Notes: generated from the sequence alone by a model not told the origin. Positions 1 to 8,794 are shown, counted from the first letter of the stretch. The stretch: 64,000 bases of DNA from JBBQZO01 sp038207625 (GCA_038207625.1 JBBQZO010000010.1:97302-161301); one strand, 5' to 3'. Made by a program: numbers and translations.

Positions 1-1080
1 GAGGGTTACCCCTACGATCAGACCCCGGCCGTGTTGCTGGGCATGAGCAAGCGCAACCCTGGCATCGATATGGGCGCCGCCTACCGCCACCGCGCAGGCT
101 GGGGCAGCGTCGACGCGGAAGTTTTGCACGACATTAACAACACCAGCCACGGCACCGAATACCGGCTCGGCTACAACGTCGACTGGGCCTCCGGACGGTT
201 TCACTTGCGTCCGAGCATCGTGATGGCGCACCGCAGCGCCAATCTGAACAATTATTACTACGGCGTGCTGCCTGGCGAGGCGACTGCCGCGCGCCCGGCC
301 TACCGGCCAGGCGCAGGCACCGATTACTCGCTGGCCCTGTACGGCTATTACGAAATCACCGAACGCTGGCGCTTGTTGGGCGGCGTGGGCGTGAGCCTGC
401 TCGACGCGGGCGTGCGCAACAGCCCGGTGGTCGAGGACAAGGCACAACCGAGCGCGCTGGTGGGTGTGGCGTATGACTTCGGCAGCCACAAGGCGTATTC
501 GGAACCGGGCTTGCCGCTGCATATCAAGCTGTTGGCCGGCAGCGCGACGGACTGCAATTTCCTGCCGGCGGCGACGCTGCGCTGTACCTCGACGAAGACG
601 GACGACAATACCCGCATCGCCGGCATCGTGGTGGGGCGTCCGCTGATCGAGCGCGTCAACAACTGGCCGCTCGACTTCGTCGCCTACGTGGGACTGCTGC
701 GTCACGACGATCGCGGTCTGCAGCCCAATCCGTGGCAGCTCGACGCGAGCATCAAGGCGTATTACTACGGTTTCCCGTGGAGCCGCATTGTACGCACCCG
801 GCTCGGCATGGGCGCCGGCTTCTCGCTGGCCAACCGGGTGCCGCTGGTCGAAGCGCTCGACCAGGCGCGGCGCGGACGCGATACCTCGAAACTGCTCAAC
901 TACCTCGATCCGTCGATCGATTTCAGCGTGGGTGATGTGCTCGGTTCGCAGCACCTGAAGGAAACTTATATCGGCGTGGGCGTGTCGCACCGCTCGGGCA
1001 TTTTCGGCTCGTCCCAACTGCTGGGCAATATCAACGGCGGCTCGAACTACCTGTACACCTATCTCGAAACCAAGATCTGA
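1..1080 (+). CDS. MipA/OmpV-family outer-membrane protein (5' partial)
   Basis: The frame is open from the first base, so the signal peptide and N terminus lie outside the window; about 359 residues are visible. The sequence alternates aromatic and polar residues as in an outer-membrane beta-barrel, and has the MipA/OmpV pattern of a 'YYGV' strand, a central 'YYEITERWRLLGGVGVSLL' strand and a following 'NSPVV' segment. MipA-type proteins are outer-membrane scaffolds linked to murein turnover; some relatives are porin-like. The C-terminal end (ETKI) lacks the terminal aromatic residue common in barrels. The family call is by pattern recognition; substrate or partner cannot be seen. Confidence 0.7.
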   Translation, partial: EGYPYDQTPAVLLGMSKRNPGIDMGAAYRHRAGWGSVDAEVLHDINNTSHGTEYRLGYNVDWASGRFHLRPSIVMAHRSANLNNYYYGVLPGEATAARPAYRPGAGTDYSLALYGYYEITERWRLLGGVGVSLLDAGVRNSPVVEDKAQPSALVGVAYDFGSHKAYSEPGLPLHIKLLAGSATDCNFLPAATLRCTSTKTDDNTRIAGIVVGRPLIERVNNWPLDFVAYVGLLRHDDRGLQPNPWQLDASIKAYYYGFPWSRIVRTRLGMGAGFSLANRVPLVEALDQARRGRDTSKLLNYLDPSIDFSVGDVLGSQHLKETYIGVGVSHRSGIFGSSQLLGNINGGSNYLYTYLETKI

Positions 1081-1178
1081 GGCCGGCTTGCCGCGCGCGT
1101 GACGATTAGGTGCGACAGCGCACAGACCGTGCCGCGCATCTGTCCTACGCTCGATTTTCGAACCAGACGGAGGACAGC

Positions 1179-1637
1179 ATGAAAACAGTATCCATCATGA
1201 GCGCCGCCGGCGTACTCGCCGCGGCCCTTCTGAGTGCCTGCGCGGGACCCGCCCCACAGGCTTACAACACCAGTTACAACAACCCTGGCGCGCTGGCCAA
1301 TAACATCGGCGTGATCGACGCGATCGAGCTGACTCACCCCACCACCGGCACCAGTGGTGGCGGCGCTGTGGTAGGCGGCCTGATCGGTGCGCTGGTGGGC
1401 AACCAGATCGGCGGGGGCAGCGGGCGCACTGCCGCCACCGTCGCCGGCGCGGTCGGCGGCGCCGTTGTGGGCAATAACGTGGAATCGAATTCCCAGGCCC
1501 AGGCGGGCCGTGAAATGGTACAGATTGCCGTGCGCCTGCCGAACGGTGACGTGCGCCTGGTGGTCCAGGCCAGTGCCGCCGATCTGCGCGTGGGCGACCG
1601 GGTACGCGTGGTCGACGGGCGCGTCTACCGCGAATAA
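1179..1637 (+). CDS. Glycine-zipper 2TM lipoprotein (SlyB / 17-kDa antigen type)
   Basis: A 152-residue protein. The ATG at 1179 is preceded by GGAGG and starts a lipoprotein signal peptide ending in the lipobox LLSAC (Cys near residue 20), so the mature protein should be lipid-anchored. Residues about 60-105 form a Gly-rich zipper (GGGAVVGGLIGALVGNQIGGG and a second GAVGGAVVGN run), as in SlyB and the Rickettsia 17-kDa antigen family, which packs in or on the outer membrane. The C-terminal part (DVRLVVQ...VGDRVRVVDGRVYRE) is the usual small beta domain. Function is structural or envelope stress-related by family analogy. Same strand as the MipA-like gene, about 100 bases downstream. Confidence 0.8.
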   Translation: MKTVSIMSAAGVLAAALLSACAGPAPQAYNTSYNNPGALANNIGVIDAIELTHPTTGTSGGGAVVGGLIGALVGNQIGGGSGRTAATVAGAVGGAVVGNNVESNSQAQAGREMVQIAVRLPNGDVRLVVQASAADLRVGDRVRVVDGRVYRE

Positions 1638-1803
1638 TCCCTGGCCCCTTGGGGCGCTTTCCGTACTGCCGCCAGGCGCCTTCAGCACGATGGCACCAGC
1701 GGTCCACCGCACAACGCGACCGGATTGACCACGCCGGGCGCGCTGCTCACCGCAAGCGGCAATGCCTAAGCAGGCGTCGCGCCGCACACCGATGGAGTCC
1801 ATG

Positions 1804-2214
1804 ATGAACGCAGCAACCCATTTCGCATCGAAGATCGCGCTGAGCGCGCTGCTGCTGGCCATGGCCGGCGCCCAGGCTCAGACGCCGGCGCCGCCCCAGA
1901 CCCCAGCTCAGCCTCAGGCGCAGCCTCAGCCTCAGGTCAGCGGCGACGACAGCACCACCGCAGCCGTCGCCACCAAGCAGGCGTCGGAAATGGCGCGCGG
2001 CGATCCGGCGCGCTGGTATGTCGAGGACACCACAGCGGCGGCGCACCTGCGCACGCTGCACAAGGAAATCGGCGCGGCCCAGCAAGAGGCCCAGATCATC
2101 TGCCGCAAGGGTCCCGTCGCGGCGCGCGCGGCCTGTCTGAAAGACGCGCACGCAACCTATCTGAATGACATGGCGCAGGCCGACAAGGCCGCGGCGCCGC
2201 CCGCGGCGCGCTAA
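1804..2214 (+). CDS. Small secreted protein of unknown function
   Basis: About 136 residues with a clear Sec signal peptide (NAATHFASKIALSALLLAMAGAQAQ) followed by a Pro/Gln-rich linker with PQ repeats and an alpha-helical, Ala- and charged-residue-rich body that has two cysteines (IICRKG and AACLKD). GGAG sits six bases before the ATG at 1804; the adjacent ATG at 1801 would give too short a spacing. The stop codon overlaps the end of the convergent patatin gene by four bases. I do not recognise the family. Confidence 0.65.
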   Translation: MNAATHFASKIALSALLLAMAGAQAQTPAPPQTPAQPQAQPQPQVSGDDSTTAAVATKQASEMARGDPARWYVEDTTAAAHLRTLHKEIGAAQQEAQIICRKGPVAARAACLKDAHATYLNDMAQADKAAAPPAAR

Positions 2215-3374
2215 CTGGCGTTGGCCGTGTTGACGACCTCGGCCACGTCGTGCGGTGGCAGTTCGTGCACCACCACTGCCGTGTCCTCGGTCACAAAGCT
2301 CAGCCAGCCGGCGTGCTTGAGCGCGCGCTGCGCGTCGCGGTAGCCCTGGTCCCAGCGCCACGCGATCGAGCCGCTGGAAAAATTGACGTCCTTGGCCGCC
2401 ATGTGCCAGTCGCGCCCGGCATACGGCACGCGCACAATGTGCAGCGTCGCATCGCAACCGAGGCTGGCCAACTCTTCCTCGTCGGCGGCGGTGCGCTGTT
2501 CGGGCGGCATGCGCGCGTACAGTTCGCGCAGCTTGTGCTGCAAGCGGTGGGTCGTCACGTAGTCGTCGATGTGGCGCTTGGAGCGCGAGGCGAAGGTGAC
2601 ATCCTTCTGGCGCGTCTGCACCTCGTCCAGACTGATCGGCTCGCTGCCGTCAGGACTCCACAGATCGACCATGAAGCACAGCGTGTCGCCTTCGGCCAGA
2701 TTGGCCAACACCGATTCGAGCGGCGTGTTGGAATACAGGCCGCCGTCCCAGTACAGCGCACCGTCGATGCGCACCGGCGGAAAGGCCGGCGGCAAAGCGC
2801 CGCTGGCGCGGATATGATCGGCCTCCATGGTCAGTTCACGATTGTCGAAATGGGCCAGTTCGCCCGTATCGACCTTGACCGCGTTGACGGTCAGGCGCAT
2901 GCCGCCGGGCGCATTCAGGTAATCGAAATCGACCAACTCGTTCAAGGTCTCCTTGAGGGGCACGGTGTCGTAGAACGAGGCGGCCTCGGGCGCCACCGTC
3001 ATGCCCAGGCCGAAGCCGCTGAACAGGCGCGGCACGAAGAAGCCCGGAATGCCGCGCATGATCGAGTCGAGCGTGGTGAGCCAGATATTCGAGCGCCGCC
3101 CGGTATCGTTCACCTGATCCATATTGAAATTGTCAGAGTGCGACACGCGCTGCCAGAACTGGCGCAGCCGTTCGATGCGGGTGGCCTCGGGATTGCCGGC
3201 AATGAGCGCGCCGTTGATGGCACCAATCGAGGTGCCAACGATCCAGTCGGGTATCAGATTGTGCTCGTGCAGCGCCTGGTACACGCCGGCCTGGTAGGCG
3301 CCCAGCGCGCCGCCACCTTGCAGCACCAGCACGATGCGCAGGCCGTTGGGATTGAGTTTATTCGGAGCGGTCAT
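2211..3374 (-). CDS. Patatin-like phospholipase
   Basis: A 387-residue patatin-family lipid acyl hydrolase. The oxyanion-hole glycine motif (QGGGALGAYQAGV) is at about residues 19-31, the nucleophile elbow GTSIG (catalytic Ser) at about 48-52, and the dyad Asp in YWDGGLYSNTP at about 209-219. The C-terminal third (ending EDTAVVVHELPPHDVAE) matches the extension seen in many bacterial patatins (DUF3734-like). There is no signal peptide, so it is probably cytosolic or membrane-associated, releasing fatty acids from phospholipids. It lies downstream of the YqjK-like gene on the same strand, separated by a strong hairpin. The ribosome site before the ATG is weak. Confidence 0.9.
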   Translation of the reverse strand: MTAPNKLNPNGLRIVLVLQGGGALGAYQAGVYQALHEHNLIPDWIVGTSIGAINGALIAGNPEATRIERLRQFWQRVSHSDNFNMDQVNDTGRRSNIWLTTLDSIMRGIPGFFVPRLFSGFGLGMTVAPEAASFYDTVPLKETLNELVDFDYLNAPGGMRLTVNAVKVDTGELAHFDNRELTMEADHIRASGALPPAFPPVRIDGALYWDGGLYSNTPLESVLANLAEGDTLCFMVDLWSPDGSEPISLDEVQTRQKDVTFASRSKRHIDDYVTTHRLQHKLRELYARMPPEQRTAADEEELASLGCDATLHIVRVPYAGRDWHMAAKDVNFSSGSIAWRWDQGYRDAQRALKHAGWLSFVTEDTAVVVHELPPHDVAEVVNTANAS

Positions 3375-3420
3375 AGATAGGTAGTCTTAGCGATGATGAG
3401 ATCAGTGTAGCGCAGTCGGG

Positions 3421-3446
3421 CGCGCGGCACCGGCGGGTGCCGCGCG
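3421..3446. repeat. Perfect 11-bp inverted repeat between the YqjK-like and patatin genes
   Basis: Arms CGCGCGGCACC and GGTGCCGCGCG with a GGCG loop form a very stable hairpin. There is no T-run on either side, so it is not a classical intrinsic terminator; it could attenuate transcription from the operon into the patatin gene or stabilise an RNA end. Confidence 0.6.
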
Positions 3447-3452
3447 CCGCGA

Positions 3453-3803
3453 TCATGGCGCACGCCGCTTGCGCCGCAGCGTTAGCAGCGCGGCCAGGCC
3501 GGACAGCGCGAGGCCTGCCAGCAGCACCGGTTTCAGTAACTTGCGCCGTGCAGTCCAGGCCAGCGCGCTGAAGGCATACGGCAGCACCCTGTCAAGCTGC
3601 AAACCGGTCGGCGCAAGCCACCCATCGGCGCGTGCATGCAGCAGCGCGCGCGCCTGCGCCAGCGCGGTGTGCAGCAAGGCCGACGGATGTGCCGCCAGAC
3701 GCACCTGCGCCTGGGCATGCACGATGCCGATCCGATACACTTCGGCGCGGCGCAGCAAATCACTCTTGCGCGCCGCCAGCGCCGGCTTGTTCAACGGTGG
3801 CAT
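3453..3803 (-). CDS. YqjK-like small membrane-associated protein
   Basis: A 116-residue protein, taken from the ATG at 3803, which has an AAGGA ribosome site; an upstream GTG at 3833 would overlap the previous stop by four bases and is the alternative start. The N-terminal half is a charged amphipathic helix (AARKSDLLRRAEVYR) and the C terminus has one hydrophobic segment (LLKPVLLAGLALSGLAALL) ending in basic residues. Position directly after YqjE- and DUF883-like genes, as in the enterobacterial yqjD-yqjE-yqjK set, supports the assignment; sequence similarity alone is weak. Confidence 0.55.
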   Translation of the reverse strand: MPPLNKPALAARKSDLLRRAEVYRIGIVHAQAQVRLAAHPSALLHTALAQARALLHARADGWLAPTGLQLDRVLPYAFSALAWTARRKLLKPVLLAGLALSGLAALLTLRRKRRAP

Positions 3804-3829
3804 CGATATTCCTTGCTGTGTGGGGCCGC

Positions 3830-4219
3830 TCACAACAACATCTCGCGGTCGGCCTTGAATTCATTCATCGTCTCGGGCATACCGAGCTTGTCCTGTCTGA
3901 GCATGGACCTGGCCTTGACGGCCAGCGCCACGGCGCACACGGCAAACACCAGGAACAGGATCAGCAAGATGCGCCAGCCCAGCGTGTCCCAGCTGAGCGC
4001 AACGATCATGGCCGTGCCGTAGGCCAGCGCGAACGCACCGGCCAGCACGGCCAGCACGAACACGACGACCAGTTCGAGCAGATGGTTGCGCGCCTCGGAC
4101 AGTTCGAGCGCAACCAGTTCGACGCGCGCGACCAGCAGGCCGCTGACGCTCTTGGCCATGCTGCTCAGCCCGGCCAACAGGCCCGGGCCGTGCGCGCCGC
4201 CGGCGGGAGGGAGAGCCAT
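3830..4219 (-). CDS. YqjE / phage-holin-3-like membrane protein
   Basis: A 129-residue protein with an amphipathic N-terminal helix and two transmembrane segments (about residues 49-75 and 82-103), ending in a short charged tail. This matches the 'phage holin family' (YqjE) of inner-membrane proteins, which despite the name are chromosomal and usually linked to stationary-phase or osmotic stress. It sits 13 bases after the DUF883 gene, so co-transcription with it is very likely. Confidence 0.8.
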   Translation of the reverse strand: MALPPAGGAHGPGLLAGLSSMAKSVSGLLVARVELVALELSEARNHLLELVVVFVLAVLAGAFALAYGTAMIVALSWDTLGWRILLILFLVFAVCAVALAVKARSMLRQDKLGMPETMNEFKADREMLL

Positions 4220-4232
4220 CGACGCGCCCGGA

Positions 4233-4568
4233 TTAACGGCGACCGAGGATCACGCCCAGCAGCAGCGCGAAACCGGCTGTGCCGGCGATCACGCGCCACG
4301 GATTTTCCTTGACATAGACGTCGGCCGTGCCGGCCAGTTCGCGTCCCTTGGCCAGCGCATGGATTTGCGCGTCGTGGGCCTTGCCCAGCGCCAGATCGAG
4401 CATTTCCATGGCACGTGTGCGCATGTCGTCGGCCTTCTGACCGGTCAGTTCGGCGGCGGCCTGAAACAACGCTTGTGCGTCCTTGACCAGCGCACGCGCG
4501 TCGCTCTGGACTGCCTCGATATTACCGTTCAGGTTACTGCGGGTACTCATGATATTTGATTCAAGCAT
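4233..4568 (-). CDS. DUF883 (YqjD/ElaB-type) membrane-anchored protein
   Basis: A 111-residue protein: a long polar helix (residues about 15-80) and a single C-terminal transmembrane helix with the family motif ENPWRVIAGTAGFALL and terminal GRR. YqjD/ElaB proteins are tail-anchored, bind ribosomes and are induced in stationary phase. The ATG at 4568 has a good GGAG site six bases upstream; the internal ATG at 4550 has none. Located 32 bases after the ferritin-like gene. Confidence 0.85.
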   Translation of the reverse strand: MLESNIMSTRSNLNGNIEAVQSDARALVKDAQALFQAAAELTGQKADDMRTRAMEMLDLALGKAHDAQIHALAKGRELAGTADVYVKENPWRVIAGTAGFALLLGVILGRR

Positions 4569-4600
4569 GGCAAACTCCGGTTGGTGGTGAAATGTTCGAT

Positions 4601-5137
4601 TTAATTGAGCAGGTCGCGCATGTCGTCGGCGTGCTCTTCCTCGGCCGCCATAATGCCGACCAACATCTGGCGCGTGGTCGGATCCTTGTCACCGATTTGC
4701 GCGATCATCTGGCGATACGATTCGATCGCCACCCGTTCGGCGATCAGGTTGGCCCGTATCATGGCCTGCACGTCGGTCGAACTGTCGTACTCGGCGTGGC
4801 TGCGCGCGGTCAGCGTGGCCGGATCGAAGTCCGGCGTGCCATTGAGCTGGACGATGCGCTCGGCCAGCAGATCGGCATGCCCCTGCTCTTCGATCGCGTG
4901 CTGCAGGAACTCGGCCTTGGCGGCGCTGTTTTGCAGACCCGTCGCACAGAAATAGTGGCGCTTGTAGCGCAGCACGCACACCAGCTCGGTGGCCAGCGCG
5001 CCATTGAGCATGGCCAGCACGGCGCTGCGGTCGGCCTGGTAGCCTTCGGTGACGGCGCCGTCATCGAGATTGGCGGCGGCGGCGCGAATGGCGGCGATGT
5101 CGATGCCTTGGCTGCGTGATTTGTTGACTTGTTCCAT
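4601..5137 (-). CDS. Ferritin-like (bacterioferritin-type) diiron protein
   Basis: A 178-residue all-helical protein. Diiron-type ligands are visible in four helices: Glu in ATELVCVLRYKRHYF, EEQGHAD (Glu and His), Glu in AERVAIESYRQM, and EEEHADD (Glu and His). Length and spacing fit the bacterioferritin/Dps-like ferritin superfamily, so iron storage or peroxide protection is the likely role. The start at 5137 is fixed by AGGAG eight bases upstream. It is the first gene of an apparent operon with DUF883, YqjE and YqjK, which suggests a general stress cluster. Confidence 0.8.
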   Translation of the reverse strand: MEQVNKSRSQGIDIAAIRAAAANLDDGAVTEGYQADRSAVLAMLNGALATELVCVLRYKRHYFCATGLQNSAAKAEFLQHAIEEQGHADLLAERIVQLNGTPDFDPATLTARSHAEYDSSTDVQAMIRANLIAERVAIESYRQMIAQIGDKDPTTRQMLVGIMAAEEEHADDMRDLLN

Positions 5138-5469
5138 GTTCAATTCTCCTGAAAATGAGGATGCTGGCGCGCTCGACATCGGCCCGGTGCAACGCACCGA
5201 CGGTGTGCCAAGCGGCGCAGCGCTTGTGATTGGTTAAAATGCTGCCATCAAAGTGCGACCTTCAAACTTGAACAAGGCGTTGCAGCAGCGATGCCTGTAG
5301 TTATAGCGCGCAATCGGTTTCACTTCGGTACGTTGACGCACATAGCAGCCGGCCAATCGCGCGCGCCGAACTGGGCACTGGGCGTGTATGCTGAAACCGC
5401 CAACGGGCGCCGCTGTCGCGCCCGACACCCAATTTCCTACCAACTCCTTTTTTTGATCGGGCAGTTCGC
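5138..5469. other. Divergent intergenic region, ferritin-like operon / asmA
   Basis: No convincing gene. It must hold the promoter of the leftward ferritin-like operon and of the rightward AsmA gene. A short leftward frame in 5234-5479 has no ribosome site or protein-like composition. No clear operator or terminator was recognised. Confidence 0.5.
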
Positions 5470-7509
5470 ATGAGCGCACGTCGCATCCACTACGCCATCG
5501 GTATCGGCGCCCTGCTGATCTGCCTGCCCCTGGGCGGGCTACTGGTGCTACACAACACTGACTGGAACCGGGTCCGTCCCTGGCTCGATGCCAAGACCAG
5601 CGCGGCGCTGGGGCGCCCGTTTCATATCGCGGGCGATCTCACGCTGAGCTGGGAGCGCCAGTCGCGCACGCCGGCCCAGCATCACTGGAGCGACGTTCTG
5701 CCGTGGCCGCATCTGGTCGCGCGCGACGTGCACATCGGCGACCCGGTCCAGATGCGCGACGGGCCGACGGCGCCGACGAACGAGATGGCCAGCGTGAAAT
5801 CGATGGCGTTTTCGCTCAGCCTGTTCGGTCTGCTGCAACACCACATCGTCGTGCCCGAGCTGCGTTTTGACGCGCCGGCGGTGCGCCTGACGCGGCGCGC
5901 CGACGGCAGCAACAACTGGACCTTCCTGCACCCCGAAAAGCCCTCGACGTGGCAACTGGAACTGGAACGGGTGGTGTTTTCCAAGGGCGTCGTGACGCTG
6001 ACCGATGCACTCACGCGCGCCGACGTGGTGCTCGACGTCGACACCGTCGACGCCGACCCCACGTATGGCGTGGCGTGGACCCTGAAAGGCAAGTTCAAGG
6101 GCGACCCGGTCAGCGGCAGCGGCAAGAGCGGCGCGGTGCTGTCGCTGCAGCATCAGGACACGCCGTTTCCGCTGACGGCCGACCTGCATGTCGGGCACAC
6201 CCACATCAACGTCGTCGGTACGCTGACCAAACCGACCGAACTGGCCGCGCTGGACCTGCGCCTGAAGGTGTCGGGCAACAGCATGGCCCAGACCTATGCG
6301 CTGACGGGCGTGGCGCTGCCGGAGACGCCGGCGTTTCGCACCGAGGGCCACCTGATTGGCACGCTGGGCGCCGCCGGCAGTCACTGGGTCTACGAGCGCT
6401 TCAATGGTCGGGTCGGCGCCAGCGACATCGAGGGCACGCTCGACTACCGTTCGCGCCAGCCGCGCGGCCTGCTGTCGGGCAAGGTCAGCTCGAACTTGCT
6501 GCAATTTGCCGACCTGGGCGCGCTGATCGGCGCCGACTCGAACGCCAGCAAGGCCAATCGGGGCGCCTCGACGATGCAACCGTCGAACAAGGTGCTGCCG
6601 GTCGAGCAATTTCGGACCGAGCGCTGGACCAGCGTGGACGCCGACGTCAGCTATCGGGCCGAACGCATCGTGCGCAAGGCAGAGCTGCCGATCAGCCAAT
6701 TGCGCGCCGAGCTGCACTTGAAGGACGGCGTGCTCAGTCTGACCCCGCTGGCGTTCCAGGCGGCCGGCGGTACGCTGTCGGCGGACGTCAAACTCGACGG
6801 CAGCGGCCAGGCCGGCAAGAACGCCATCAAGGCCGAACTGGCGCTGGCCGCGCGCCACCTGAAACTGAAGCAATTGTTCCCCACCTTGCAAGAGATGAAG
6901 GCCAGCGCGGGTGAACTGACGGGCGACGCCAAGCTGTCGGCCAGCGGCAATTCGGTGGCCAGTCTGCTCGGCGCGGCCAATGGCGAACTGAAGACCGAGA
7001 TCAGCGAAGGCAGCATCAGCAAGTTGCTGCTCGAAGAGATGGGCCTCAATATCGGCAACGTGATCATTGCCAAGCTGCTGGGCGACAAACAAATCAAGCT
7101 CAACTGCATGGTCACCGATTTCGCAGTGCATCAGGGCGTGATGCAGACCCGCCGGTTCATCGTCGACACGGACGACGCGCTGATCAACGTCGACGGCACG
7201 ATCAACCTGACCGACGAGCAACTGGCACTGACCATCAAGCCCGATGCGCGCGGCATGCGGGTGTTCTCGCTGCGCGCGCCGCTGTATGTGCGCGGCCCGT
7301 TCCAGCACCCCGACGTGAGCATCGACAAGGGCGTGCTGGCGCTGCGCGCAGGCGGCGCGCTGGCACTGGCGACGCTGGCCGCGCCGGCCGCGCTGATTCC
7401 CCTGATCAGCACCGGGCCGGGCAAGGTCGATAACAACTGCGTGCAATTGCTGGCGCAGTCGCGCGGCAAGCCGCAGGCGCCGCCGCCGGGCCAGAGCAAA
7501 ACGCGCTGA
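5470..7509 (+). CDS. AsmA-family protein
   Basis: A 679-residue protein with an N-terminal membrane anchor (residues about 8-28) followed by the AsmA opening pattern (DWNRVRPWLDAKTSAALGRPFHIAGDLTLSW), a long beta-rich region and the C-terminal AsmA block with GELKTEISEGSISKLLLEEMGLN and a D-A-L-I-N-V-D-G-TINL segment. AsmA proteins belong to the bridge-like lipid-transfer group that spans the periplasm and affects outer-membrane lipid homeostasis. It ends in a short Pro-rich tail. Standalone gene on the plus strand; the ribosome site is weak. Confidence 0.85.
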   Translation: MSARRIHYAIGIGALLICLPLGGLLVLHNTDWNRVRPWLDAKTSAALGRPFHIAGDLTLSWERQSRTPAQHHWSDVLPWPHLVARDVHIGDPVQMRDGPTAPTNEMASVKSMAFSLSLFGLLQHHIVVPELRFDAPAVRLTRRADGSNNWTFLHPEKPSTWQLELERVVFSKGVVTLTDALTRADVVLDVDTVDADPTYGVAWTLKGKFKGDPVSGSGKSGAVLSLQHQDTPFPLTADLHVGHTHINVVGTLTKPTELAALDLRLKVSGNSMAQTYALTGVALPETPAFRTEGHLIGTLGAAGSHWVYERFNGRVGASDIEGTLDYRSRQPRGLLSGKVSSNLLQFADLGALIGADSNASKANRGASTMQPSNKVLPVEQFRTERWTSVDADVSYRAERIVRKAELPISQLRAELHLKDGVLSLTPLAFQAAGGTLSADVKLDGSGQAGKNAIKAELALAARHLKLKQLFPTLQEMKASAGELTGDAKLSASGNSVASLLGAANGELKTEISEGSISKLLLEEMGLNIGNVIIAKLLGDKQIKLNCMVTDFAVHQGVMQTRRFIVDTDDALINVDGTINLTDEQLALTIKPDARGMRVFSLRAPLYVRGPFQHPDVSIDKGVLALRAGGALALATLAAPAALIPLISTGPGKVDNNCVQLLAQSRGKPQAPPPGQSKTR

Positions 7510-7540
7510 CGCGGGCCGGCCGGGCTGGCGCAGGCGGCGT

Positions 7541-8325
7541 CTAAAACGGATCGGCGCCGGCGTCGTCCGGCCCGGAGCGTGCCGCCTGGAGGCGGTATTG
7601 GTCGACCAGGCCTTCGCGCTTGAGCTCGGCCAGCGTCGCCGACAGTCTGAGCGCCAGCGCACGGTGCTTCTTGTGCAGAAAAGCGTGCGCAGGTATCTGC
7701 GCCATCTGCGCCAGTTCGCCGATCGCGCCATCGCTGAACTCGGCCTGCGTCAGCTGCGCGCGCACCACGCTGTCGACATCGATGTCAATGTCCGAGCGTG
7801 CGCGCAGCAGCTTGCGCAGGCCGAGCGCGGTGCTGCTGAGCGCCGACAGGCGAGCCGCTTCGACGACCTTGGGCAGCTCAATCGCGCATTTGGTGACACC
7901 GGTGCGTTACTCGACCCGGTAACGGCTGTTACGCAGCGCCGTCCAGCCGGTGCCCAGCGCGACGTCACGCCGCGCATAGGCGGCGAACACAAGCGGAAAA
8001 TAGGCCGGCTCGATGCGAATCATGTTCGGATGGGTGCGAGCATAATCGGCCACCCGGTGTATCGCGCCATCGACTTGCCCCTGTTCCGACATGGCCTCAG
8101 CGCTTGGCTCGATAGCTGTGATATTCGAGCCGCTAGCCAAGACGGCGCAAGGCTTCGCCGTCGATTAGTGCAAGCGCCCGTCCCTGCGCCGAGTGCTGGT
8201 GTCGAGCGTTCCGGCCAGCACCAGCACGAGCGCCGCGCTCGGCGCCGGCGGGGCCATCCACGGGCGCGCCAGAGCGCCAAGCAGCAGCGCGCCGAGCGCA
8301 CGCCTGACGGTGTCTGTGCCGGTCA
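7541..8325 (-). pseudogene. Decayed periplasmic solute-binding protein gene (SBP_bac_3 type)
   Basis: Pieces of one protein of about 255 residues occur in several frames. The N-terminal segment begins near a GTG at 8325 (signal-peptide-like ALGALLLGALARPWMAPPA), then DGEALRRLG and RLEYHSY in another frame separated by a TAG at 8133-8135, then AMSEQGQVDGAIHRVADYART in a third frame, and a TAA at 7907-7909 inside 'SRYRVE-stop-RTGVTKCAIELPKV', after which the same frame runs on to 7541. The intact relative would have a Tyr at the TAA codon (inferred). At least two frameshifts and two stop codons mean it is not expressed as a full protein. The family match is to amino-acid-type ABC binding proteins; no permease genes are nearby. 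Confidence 0.75.
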
Positions 8326-8332
8326 CGGCAGG

Positions 8333-8794
8333 CTAACGCGTGTAGACGCCGCAACTGATGACGTACGCGTCGACCTTGGCAAAATACAGCGACTTCGGTT
8401 CGATCTTCTGGGTGACCGGATTGAGCCAGCGGTATTTGATCCAGCCATCCTCATGCGCCTTGAGCACCTCGTTGCGCTGACGCGTGATGTAGTTGCCGTC
8501 GGCGTCGCGCATTTCGCTCAAATCCTTGCCCACCATCTTCGGATTGGCGCCGTGCGCCAGGCTCTTGCCGCTGAGGTCGACGATCGTCACATACATGTCT
8601 CGATCGGTGAATTGCCCCTTGGGCCGGTTCACTTCGGCCACCGTCTTGTCGATGCCGTTCGCCTTCAGGTAGGCAATGGTCTTCTTCACCATCGCAACGG
8701 CCTCGTCGGGGGTCCCCGCATCGGCCGCCTGTGTGGTCGCCGCCATGCAGGATGCCAGCACGACGAAGCAAATCCTTACTATGAATTGATGCAT
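8333..8794 (-). CDS. Secreted single-Cache (sCache) domain protein
   Basis: A 153-residue protein: signal peptide (residues 1-23, ending TTQAADA) and one small Cache-type sensor domain. The pattern 'DEAVAMVKKTIAYLKANG ... FTDRDMYVTIVDLSGKSLAHG ... KDLSEMRDADGNYI ... GWIKYRWLNP ... KSLYFAKVDAYVISCGVYTR' is typical of the cytochrome c/MCP-like sCache_2 proteins. GGGAG six bases upstream supports the ATG at 8794. It has no transmembrane or output domain, so it probably binds a small ligand in the periplasm. A paralog is at 25385-25855. Eight bases separate its stop from the dead binding-protein gene downstream. Confidence 0.8.
   Translation of the reverse strand: MHQFIVRICFVVLASCMAATTQAADAGTPDEAVAMVKKTIAYLKANGIDKTVAEVNRPKGQFTDRDMYVTIVDLSGKSLAHGANPKMVGKDLSEMRDADGNYITRQRNEVLKAHEDGWIKYRWLNPVTQKIEPKSLYFAKVDAYVISCGVYTR

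Noticed and set aside
5234..5479. 81-codon minus-strand gene in the ferritin/asmA spacer
   Set aside because: No ribosome site, irregular composition, and it overlaps the start of asmA.
5548..7731. 727-codon open frame antisense to asmA, and similar long antisense frames at 13879-15237, 23057-24976 and 57584-59452
   Set aside because: High-GC shadow frames: Arg/Ala/Gly-rich, no ribosome site, no family pattern, and fully opposite to genes with clear protein signatures.
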